Below, piece after piece: positions 28,601 to 40,600 of a stretch of DNA of 64,000 nucleotides. Within the stretch, counting starts at the first letter, position 1. The number at the start of each line of letters is the position of its first letter. This stretch comes from Pisaster brevispinus. Taxonomy: Eukaryota; Echinodermata; Asteroidea; Forcipulatida; Asteriidae. Position numbers and translations under genes: made by a program. A model generated the notes under the pieces. The model ran no database searches. It worked only from the letters and a program-made list of their open reading frames with translations, and was not told where the DNA came from. The stretch is from NCBI GenBank assembly GCA_023634235.1, contig JAMKCF010000003.1, forward strand, positions 7,700,742 to 7,764,741, given 5' to 3'.

Positions 28601-31600
28601 AACTAAGGGCTTAGACAATCGCCTGACCACAAGAGGGCAGCCTTCCTTAACTACAGTCTCAATTTGACCAACCAACTGACCATGACCAACAACCAACTTT
28701 TACATCTTAAGGAAGAGATACATTGTAGCATACTGACACACCATAAGCTCTTCCTCAAGACTCTTCTCAAAACATATCTATTCAAATCATCATATACATG
28801 TGTACATAATTATTCTTTTGTTTCCTCTGAGCGCTTAGAGACTTTCTTTTGGAGGTGTTATGCGCTATAGAAATGCGGTTGTTATTATTATTATTATTAA
28901 GCTATTGAGGGCAGTATGCTATCTCTGCTATTACACACTTCACAGTTACAGCTTTCTTTAACCCTTTCCTTGCCCCCTTTTCCTACTTGACTTGAGTCAA
29001 CAAAGACTGCACCAAAAACACTAAATCCTCAAAACAAAGGCAATTTTAGGAAAGCTATAGTTATCCCCATGTTCACTCTGTATGGTCAATTAAGCCTTCA
29101 GCACTCATGCACAAGGTTGTATCCACGCCGGTCAGGTGTAACCAGTACTGGCTTTTACTGACCGCCACACAGACTAAATGAACTTCCAAACAGCACAAAA
29201 TGCAGCAAAAATTTAATTAAAACAAACAGGAAACCTCCCAAACTAATTGCCGTGTCCTTAATCCTCAGTGCAGGGGTTTCCCTTAACTTTTTTTTTCACT
29301 CGCCCGCCGGACGAGTCAACCAAGATCTTGGGTCGCCCGCAAGTTTTTTCACTTGCCCGTATGTACATGTATTGATGCACACAATTTTCGTAGCATAAAA
29401 AAAAAAACCAAAAAACAACAAAACACACACACACAAAGACGCACGGAAATTTGCCCTCAATAATCCTTTTTTAATCAAAAACCATTTTCATGGATTTGTG
29501 ATTTGAGAATCGGTTTTATAGAACTTCTTTTGCAATGAAATCTTCGTGTTAACGATCGATCAACGATGCACGATTGAGAAAAAAAGTCAATGAACTTTGC
29601 CCTGCAACGCCCTCAATCGGCAAATGTTGTCGCTGCATAGCCTTAACCCAACGCTGTGTAAAGTACAGAATCCGCGGGCCTGCACCACATTGTGCAGCAT
29701 TTGTTTACTCGACTCGTGAACGTGTACAGAGTTGGAGGCTAGCCAAGTTTTCTTATGATTATTATATTTTATAACGGGCCAATCACAGCATGCGAAATGC
29801 TGTTTAGGATGGACTTTGGACCTGCTGTTGTGTGCTGTGTGTGCATGTGTGGACTACCGGCGGGCGAGCAAACGTTGTGGGTACGTTGTGGGATACTCAC
29901 TGCCATGTGGTTGTGTGCGTGCATGCGTGCGTGCGTGTTTTACTTATGAACGATCGTGATCGCGATCGGGATCATTAAATCTAGCAATGTCAAGACTTGC
30001 CAAACCATTTTACGAACTTATAAATAATCTCTCTTTGGGATTTTAACACTGTAGTGTACCCCTCATTTATTGTGAAAAGGACAAATTATTTGACTCGCCC
30101 AGCGGGCTAGTAAAGGAAGGGTTTTGACTCGCCCGCCGCTGTTTTCACTCGCATTTGGCGACCGGGCGACCGTTAATTTCGGACCCTGCAGTGGCCGCCA
30201 CGCCCTTTTCAAATAGAAGTTAAATATTTACATACATTTTCAGTGTTGTCCAGAAGCGCAGGCTACCGGCGATTTCACCAGAAAATTTTCCCCCAGTTGT
30301 CAATGATTTTGGAAAAACAACTTTTCTACGGAAATAAAGTCGATACCAGTTTTAAAAAAAAAGTCTGGTGGCCCTTTTCTTTATTTATTGTTAGCCCCAG
30401 ACATTGTCAAGGCCTGTCCTGGGTGAAGGATTGACATTCCTATTGAGATCCAAGTATGCTCATCTTAATCCTCTGCAGTTAGTTATACACTGTTTTAGTT
30501 TGTAATACTCTTGCTTCACTCAGAAGACAAGCCAGTGCACAGTGTCTTTGTGGATTTATGACCTGGTTTTATTACCCTTATAGTAGTGTGTGTAAGCATT
30601 CTATTCAACCTGGAAAGTGTGTTGACATATGCTGGCTTATAGTTTCATGCCTTTTCTATTTTTAGTTTTTGGCATTGGTGCCATATTTAATGGCCTTGGT
30701 GCCCTCCAAAATTTGGCTTGTTTCAAGGCCACAGTGGCCTTGCCCTAAAAATGTTGTAATACAAGACATGGTATTTTGTAACAGATACTATAATACTATA
30801 CACTTTAATTTCTTGCACCCAGTACTGACAGAAAAATGTATACTTTACTTGAATCACTGTCATGAAGTTGAAAATGACAGATTTACAAACCTGAAAAAGC
30901 CCTACAAAAATATACATGTAACTTAAATCTCAGTAAAACTATAAAGTAGTAAAGCTGTTGGTCCCGTGTGTTGTGTAACGCACATAAAAGAACCCAGTGC
31001 ACTTATCGAAAAGAGAAGGGGTTCGCCCTGGTGTTCCTGGTTTGATTGGCAGCATATTGCGCCACAGCACCTTGTAAACCATTACATGGTGCTATGTAAA
31101 GGAGTAGGTCTCATACTTCAAACGTAGCCCCACATACCTTGTAGGAAAATACTTAGAGTTGAAGTGCCTTGAGCATCACTGAGTGACAGATATGAGCGCT
31201 ATATAAGAAGCCACTGTTGTTTATAAAATATGGTCTTGTACACAAACAAAAAACAACTACTTGTTGTGTCGCTACATGCGTTGGTGATAGAACTTCTGAC
31301 CTTTGAAGCTTTAGAGGAGGACAGTATCATTTTTTCTTTTGGGGATCATGTGTTATTTTGAGATTACGCTCTACTCCACGGCTCTACTCTACAGTACATC
31401 TTTAGGGTGATAATAGAGTTTGTAAAATTGGCCTCTGAACAAATGTGTTAATGTGCTTCACACCTGAGTGGTCATAAATTTGGTCACCAGCAGCAGTTTG
31501 GTAACAAAAGAAGGTTATGGGAAGTGGGGCTTTTCACATATTAGAATGTGTTATAATATACACTATTGAGAAACAGAAGAGTCTTACTCTTACGTCTACA

Positions 31601-34600
31601 TGCATTGCCTGGCTTGTAGCCTGAGCTTGAGTTTCAATGTAGGTTAAGACAATGTGTACTTACATTGATCATAGCATTGGATGTTATCCTAAACAGTGTT
31701 GCTCTCTCATTGATACCCTTGAGTTTACTGATAGCTTCTGTAGGGTCATGAATTACTTCCAGGTCACTCAGTGCACGTTGTAATGCTGTACCATGCTTAG
31801 TGATCAGTTCATTGCAGATTCCAAGATCTTCTAGCTTACTGGTAAGGATATGTAGAGTTGCTTGCAGCTCAGTGCGGTCTACGTCTGTTGGTAGCTCCTC
31901 TTCATCATCTTCAAAATTAAAACAAAATAAAAATCAGGAACATTGTTAAATTTTAACCCTAACTCTGACGAGCTCAATACTGCAGAGCCAAACCAACCAT
32001 GGGCCAAGCAACTCAATCTCGTCATGAGCAATAAAACAACAAATCCAAGTATAACAATCAATAAACCAATGGGCCATAATCCTCCAAACAAAATTTACAG
32101 TCGACAGGCATACTTTCACTTGAAATACCACCAAAATGGCATACATGTTCCATAGGTTCATTTATTGTCATTGATTCCAGGCCTAGAATTTTATCTTTGA
32201 GAGGTCAAGGCCATTTTCATTTTGCAAAGGGCTTTTCCACTGGAAAATCTTAAAGTCTATGGGAAACCTTTGAAGGGGCACCAAGGCCGAGACCAGGGCA
32301 ACAGAGGCCATGGCCTCTGAATTCCAGTCCTGGGTTCCCTGCTTACATGGCTTAGCTTCGCACAACTAAAGCATCTCTTAGATTTTGGTCTGAACAACTC
32401 CTAGAAATTGGGCTGAGTGTCCTACCTGAATCTTCTTCCATCATTTGAATAGCTCTGGCTTTGGCTAATTCCAGCGATGTGACCCATCGTTGTCTCTCTA
32501 CTTCAGAGCTAGCTTTTAGATGGAAGGTCTGAGTGCCACTGGAGATTACAAAGTTACAAGAGTCTTCTGTATCAATGTAGGCTCCTGACAGATTGATGGT
32601 ACCACGACAAGTGTGAGCCATCTCTGCCTGGTTTCTGAGTAAATAATGACATGATTTATAATTAAGACATTGCTGCTATCTTTATAATAAACATACCTAA
32701 ATGCAGACTTGAATATAATTGTTAATGTTAAATCTTGGCTTTATTTTGCTGACTGACAAAAGTGATCTCTTAAAATTCAAAATTGCCTAGATCAATGTTA
32801 CACTTACATTTAAGTTACACCCTCCAACAGGCCTGCACTGTTTAGCATTCCTTTGTTTTCACCCCCTTTTTCACTTTAATCCCTCAAAGTGAAAATTACC
32901 TTAGGGTAAATGTATGTTCAGTATAAGTTTATACATGCTGTACTTCATGTTTAACGATACAAGTACATGGGTGTTAATTTTAATGTGGGTACCAATGGTA
33001 AAATGTCAACTTGGCTAACTTAATGAGTTCTAACTTTTACACGATAAAATTTTGGATAGTTTTATTTATTTGTAGTTGTTATGGATGTGTTCATGACCAC
33101 AATTAACTTGTGTGGAAAAAAAAAATTCCAAGATTCAAAAGTTTACTGATCCGAAATAAATTACGTTTCCGTGATTTTTTGGGAATTTTTGTGTGACATT
33201 TTATGTACCTTATTAACAAAGACTATCCTGTATTAATCTTGTGCCAATATGGTTTTCTTCGACAAAGAAATAGTTAAGTAACACAGACGTAATGTTTCAT
33301 GTCTCTGGCAAATCTAGACAGAACATTTTCTGTAGGACCGCTCAATTTCAAGTATCACAACGTAACCATTTTGTTTCCTTAAGATTACGCGTGAAACTCG
33401 ATTTAATAGGATCCCTTCCAGGACTTCACGCAAAATTGAAGTCTGCCGACCGATACTTTTGGGGTTATTTACACACTTGATTTAACATTTAATATATTTA
33501 AAATCATTTCCGACTGAAATTTCTTGGTGTGTAGAGAAGTTCAGACAAGAATCATTGCCAGATGCTAGTTTTGTTTCCAAACGACTGCGTTACATTGTTA
33601 AACTTTGCGACTCCGGAAAATCGTACACAACGAGATCGAGAAGGGTGAATTGCCCGGATGTGTAACCATGGTGTGCAAATTGCGAAGTCCACTCGACCAG
33701 CAAGATACTTGATGAGTACCCTGACTCTGTTTCGCTTCCAAATTTATGTGTGTGACGAGGGTGGCCGGCGCTCTTTTGCAACCGAGCTCGTGCGCGCTAA
33801 ATGCGGTTGGATCGTACATCTGTGCACCTATTTGTAGGCTAGACCACGGGAAGCTCGAGCGTGGTGACGATCACTCACTGACACAAACAAGGGGTTTAGG
33901 TGAACAGATTGTTGTTCCTTAAAAAAATGGTTTGATAATTGTTATAAATTCAATGAGTTTACAAAAAGATGATTTCATAAGTCAGTTTGATCTGTGTGAA
34001 AACTGGTGTACTAGTGACTGTAACTTGTTATGGTTTATAAAAAAATTACTATATTTTGTTATCCCCTCTAATTTTAAATGGTAGATTCAAAAACCATTCT
34101 CTGCACGCCGCTGTCTGTGTGTATTCTGGGGGAGGAAATGTTTATTGTCCAGAATTGACACTTTCTAATGTTTCAAATGTTGACATATTAATACATTCCT
34201 AAAACAAAACAGAAATTGGTAAAGGCATTTTTACTGAAAAAATAGTTTAGCCATGTTTGGGCATATTGTGAATGTGATGAATATACAGAAATACTGTAAA
34301 TGGCATCTACAAGGCTTAAACAACTTACAAGTTGCAAGTATTTTCAACTTAATCACATTGTCACATAAATTCAGTCTTATGGTGAAACTTGTGTGAATTT
34401 TTGAAATGAAATAATAAAGCTTGAATTAATCTAATACAATACTGAGGATGTGATCTTAATGTCACAAATGTTTCATCTATCAATGTACGAAATTGAAAGA
34501 TAAGTTAGCCTTGCAATATTAACCCTGAAACTAGGCCAGCGCTAAACGTCACACTTTTGCCATGTCAAACTCAAATGATTTTGGCACTGCAAAGTGTGGC

Positions 34601-37600
34601 AATTAAAACGAATCGGTGCCAAATGTTGAATTTCGTAAAACAGTTTGCCACACTTCAAGAAATTCAAATTGGCAACGCAGGAAAATTGCAAAAGAGTGAC
34701 GTTTCATGATGGCAAGTCCAGCTGTGACACTCAATTATTAGTGACAAATTCATAATGATAATATTCCCCACCCTTAATTGTGTCCTTTTTATTACCATCG
34801 TTGGAGTGTGGCATTCATCGTCTTTTTTAAAAGGATCAAACAAAATCGACTGTTATTCTGAGATCTACACATTATGCTTGTTCCAGGGTTTTCCTTCCCA
34901 TCCCGGAATACTCCCAGTTATGATACAAGGAGAACATTCACATGAATACACAAAGAAAACATTTTTCAAAAGCTTTGCACTTGCGGATTCCCAAAGCGCA
35001 TTGCCCGACTGAGAATTCAATTGAATTCGACAAGGCAAGATCACAACATTTGTCACCACGTCGTGCAACTACAGTATGGTGTAGAGCTTGCCGTGCTACA
35101 CGGCAGTGTCAAACTTAAATCAAAAGTTTGTGCTAAATGCCGCTCTTTTGTCAAATTTAATTTATAATTTTATAATTATTTGAGTTTGACATGTGGCAAA
35201 AGTTCAACATTTAGTGCAGGCCTTATTTTTAGTAACCTCGTAATTGGACATACATGTACTCTTTTACTCTTAAAACAAATAAGGTTTCTCTCACTGCCTT
35301 GACACAGCCAAAACAAAATATAGGCACTGGTATTAATTCTGTAGATCCATGAAAAATTACACTACACTTTTATGTTAGGGTGTGAAATTAACGGTCGCCC
35401 GGTCGCCAAATGCGAGTGAAAACAGCGGCGGGCGAGTCAAAACCCTTCCTTTACTAGCCCGCCGGGCGAGTCAAATAATTTGTCCTTTTCACAATAAATG
35501 AGGGGTACACTACAGTGTTAAAATCCCAAAGAGAGATTATTTATGAGTTCGTAAAATGGTTTGGCAAGTCTTGACATTGCTAGATTTAATTATCGCGATC
35601 CGATCACGATCGTTCATAAGTAAAACACGCACGCACGCACGCACATAACCACAGGCCCACAATGACCCACAACGTTTGCTCGCCCGCCAGTAGTCCACAC
35701 ATGCACACAGCACATGGTGTATTGTACAGTACAACACAGCAGGTCCAAAGTCCATCCTAAACCAACATTTCGCACGCTGTGATTGGCCCGTTAAAAAATA
35801 TAATATTCATAAGAAAGCTTGGCTAGTCTCCAACTCTGTACACGTTCGCGAGTCGAGTAAACAAATGCTGCACAATGTGGCGCACGCCCGCGGATTCTGT
35901 ACTATACACCAGTACACAGCGTTGGGTTAAGGCTATTCAAGCATCGACAACTTTTGCCGATTGCAGGGCAAAGTTCATTGACTTTTTTCTCAACCGTGCG
36001 TCGTTGATCAATTGTTAACACGAAGATTTCATTGCAAAAGAAGTTCTATAAAACAGATTCTCAAATCACAAATCCGTGAAAATGGTTGTTCATTAAAAAA
36101 GGATTATTGAGGTCAGAAATAAGGGGATAAGAAAAATTTCGTGTGTGTGTGTGTGGTTTTTGGGGGTTTTGTTTTTAAAAGCTACGAAAATTGTGTGCAT
36201 CAATACATACGGGCGAGTGAAAAAGCTTGCGGGCGATCCAAGATCTTGGTTGACTCGTCCGGCGGGCGAGTGAAAAAAAAAGTTAAAGGAAACCCCTGTA
36301 TGTTGGGCGCAATCTTTGTAGTCCTTTTTAAAATGTGCGGGGTGTGCCATTTTGTGACGGCACAAACTTTGTTTCCTCGCATCATTTTAAAATTTGCGCA
36401 GGATAGCTCAGCGCAAACTTTGAACACCATGCGATCTTTGTCATTCAACCATAATTCTCACCACTTGTGAAATATAGGGCCTACGTATGATGTATGATGG
36501 GAATTTATGTAGAGGTTAAAGGAGCATGTTCAAAGTAACGTTCCACTGGATCAACTTCTGTCATGTCTGTCTGAAGTGGTACTTTTGTTAAAAACTTGGG
36601 AAGAATGTAGAGAAACAGGTCTGCTAAAAAACTGTTCGAAGCACAGGACAATTGCGCTGACAGATTCCTGTGCTGCACTACATGTACTTGTTGATAAACT
36701 TTCTGTTCAAATAGAAAAACAAATTTGACAATTCCTTTGAAAGACAAATGTATCCCATGTTTGTTTCTATTCTTGCGATGACAACAACCGCGCCAACAAT
36801 TTTTTTAAACCCCCTCTTTCCCAAAGGGAATTATTCATGCAAACCATATAGTTTGTGACAATGTTGTGCCTCAGCAGCGCAATTTTTTATTTGTGTGGGC
36901 AGACTTTAGCTCAAAAATTACACGCGCAAATTGTTAAATAAGCTTGTGCAAAATTTGTTAAAGGCCATCTTCAAACTGTCAAAGATCACGCCCAACACAT
37001 ATACAATGTACATGACTCCACACACCAAGTTACATGTACATCAGTGTACACCCCCATAGTAAAAGTCATAGATGAACCCTACATGTAAGTACATAGTGGT
37101 TTTGTGTACAAATTTTACAATGAAATTTTGATATTTCATCTTTTACATAGATGCACAACACACGCTATAGATACGCTATCTTTCAGGTACAAAGTCTATC
37201 ACAAAGAAACAATTGACACTGACTGAGGTGTGATATGATTTATAGGCAAAAACAACAATGGATTACATTTCAAAAAATAGCAGCAGTGCCAGACTCTGAA
37301 GATTGTTTTATGAGGGGAGGAAGGGCAAGGGAGGCGCAAAGAAGTGGTACATTGCAAATTTGACATCTACCCATTGGATGCAATTTTTGGTTTTCCTGCT
37401 TTGCACATTTCTTTCATCCATCTTGAGAATAGAAATTTCATGTTTCACATTGTCTCCTGGTGATAAGGCCTAATAAAAATATTTGTTTGTTTCCGGTAAC
37501 CCGACCGTCCGTGTAAAAACCTTGCGACCGTAAAAATTTTATCAACATTTGTGGCAAAATAAAATTTATTTTCTACCCACCGTTCGTAAGCTTCCAGTCT

Positions 37601-40600
37601 AAACATACGGAAATCTATCTAGAGAAAACAAATTTTTAATGCACATTTTTTTGGAGAATCGAATTCGTATCCGCAATTCCATAAATTCTGGCAACAAATT
37701 CGTACTTTGATTTGTATATTTTTGCTGGCGCGGCGGCTCTACAACATGAACATTCTGACAGGGCTCGATGATTAGACGTGCGCTAGTACCGTACAGTAGC
37801 CCCGGTGTGCAAACACTATACAGTCCGCATTGCAGCATACAGCACACACAAAATCCGTTCCTTTTCTTTGCGGATTTCCGCGTTTTTCAAAAAATGTTCA
37901 TAAAATTAATTGTTTGTAATTTTCAAAATTCTTCAAAATTCTGGCGATAAAGTCCCTAGTCTTGATATTTACTAGCCGCGATCGTTCATTTCAGTAAACG
38001 AACGTAAAAAATGCATGCACATTGTTAGTCTGGCTCTCTCCTCCGTGTTCCTACTACAATACGTAGGTGAGTAGGGAAACACACAACTCGATTTTCCAGG
38101 GGTTAGAAGACGTGCGGTGGAGTCTAATCACGACCTCCTTCCGGTAATATATTATACAAAATTGTAACCTCGTACTCATAAACACATCGCTCTCGCCGCA
38201 CAATTTTCCCACTGTGAATTGTCGACCGATCGTTCGACCGATCGTTCAATCGAAAATGTATTGCTAAAGAAGTTTTAAACAAGCCATCCTTTATTCACGA
38301 ATCCATGAAAATGGTTGTTGATGAAAAAAATATTATCATGGAGGTAAAATAGACCTCCATGGTATTATTAAGGGCAGAAATTAGGGGATAAGATCGTTCA
38401 AAAACGCATGTTTTCAAACTTCAGTTTCCGTTTTGGTTTTTTTTTTTTTTTTTTTTCAAATTATTTTCATTATAGCTTCGACAATTGTATGCACCTTTGA
38501 GTTTAGATAAATAAGTATCAATCATGGGAGATTTTGAGGATAGAGTGTCCAGTGCACAACCAATTGTACCTTTACGACAAACCCGGAATGGCGTATTGTG
38601 TGGTATTGTTATACATACCTCGAACATTTTGATGTAATTTTGGAAATGTTCGGATACTATTACCCTGAAAAAAAGCATGCCGTTTTTAGTCTTCCAGAAT
38701 AATTTTTTTTTTGTAAAATAAAATTTGTTCCCTACCTACCGTCCCAAATTTTTCAGAGCATGTTACCGGAAACAAACAATTATTTTTATTAGGCCTAACT
38801 AGAGCAGGCTAGTCAAAACATTGAGACCAATTAATAACTCACTCTGTAACAATGAAATTAACAGCGAGCAGGTGAGTTGTTGCTGATAACAATGAGGAAG
38901 TCATGATCGACATCACAAACTTTGTACTATACGTACATGTATGCAGTAACAATGCTTTAAATGGAATGACATTAGAACCAACTACCTAAAGACTGTTTAC
39001 ATGTACATGTATCATCTAACACAGCATTTCAGTTCAAAATTTAAATTGAGGAGGATAAGGAACAGAACACAAGTAGAGACTCTTTATGCCCTGGCCAACC
39101 TGTTGATTGTATGTCTAAAAGTATGTGATCACCTAAGGCTGTTTCACATGACAGATGCTACCACTATCAGACTATTAGTGAGCTGCATTATGTAAGAGGT
39201 GAGTACATGTACCATACACAGACTGGAGTCTGACATGAAGCTGTCACACATGAAACAGCCGCTAAACTGTGTTCATGCTGCCCCCTCGGTGACCTTCTTT
39301 GAGATAACATTGCATTGTGGGTCCATTGACTGCGATCCATACAATGCAGGGAATTAGTTCTGAGCAAATTGAAAAGATTATTTGCAATAACTTTTAAAAA
39401 GGCTAATAATTTCAACAGTCAAAGCACTAGAGGGAAGCTAATAGTAATAAGAGGTAAACAGACACATAAGTTGATTGAAACTGTGAACCCACCCATAGGG
39501 TGTTTGCAAGCTGTCTGAATGAATGGGGTGGATGTACATTATGGCTACGACTGCATGGGCTCATCCTTTGTAACACTAAATAGTACTACACTGTAGTAGT
39601 AGTTGGGCCACCTCCGGCAAGCTCTCTCCTATAAAGATCTTGTTTAGCTCTTGAATCTTAATGAGTATAGTCAAGTATGGTCAATGTCAATGATTATACA
39701 TGTATCGTGTATAAGGACAAATGAAAAGAACCAAGGTTGTTTTTTGTTTTGTTTTGAATTCTTGTGGCCTAAACTGCCCGTACAATTGAGTTATGATAAA
39801 GTAAACAACCCAATGATCGTGAGTACAACTAAATGCCTGATGTTGCATCTTACTTTGACGTATTGAGAATACAGCAATTTTTTTGCTATTTTGTATGGTC
39901 TTTTTGTCATTTTGAAAAAATCATAGCAAATTGACAAATGTGGCAGGACTTACAATGGATTCCTGGGGCGCACATTTTGTAAATGAGTACAGCGCCCCAG
40001 TTACTGGGTCTACTATAGTCTATGTAAAGATGTTCCGGCCCAACTTGACAATTGTCACAACTATAGCTAGGACTGGTCCCAACTTTAGTGTTAAAGTTGG
40101 GGTGCCCGAACTATAGTTGGGATCGTGGTACACACAGAGCACCCCCCCCCCCTCCATGAATAAACTAAAAACAATAAATAGTAAGTATGAAGTTATTAAG
40201 ACCACTTTATACTAATACTTAAGAATATTTTAGTTTAAATAGAAATTTGGTTTTCCGAGAAAAAGGAAAAGAAATGCCTAGGCCTACTTTGAGACTGAAA
40301 ACATCACCCAGCATGTGGCGCTGTCGATGTCTGTCAGAACCCTCTAAAAAAGGACAACACCCCAAGTTAGCAGCCCATTATCAGCAAAACTATCATTCAA
40401 CCAAAGTGCATTTACCAAACCTCGTCTTGGGCACTGACCGGCCCGCGACCAGCTCCAGCTCTATCATCAGTTTTGACATGAGTTTGTACAGAGCCAGCCG
40501 AGACCCTGGTTTGAAATAAAGAATCTTGTTTATTAATAAATCCTTCACGCCGATTGCATCAGCTTTTGATACCGTCTGCAGTACTAGCCAGTACTCAGTA

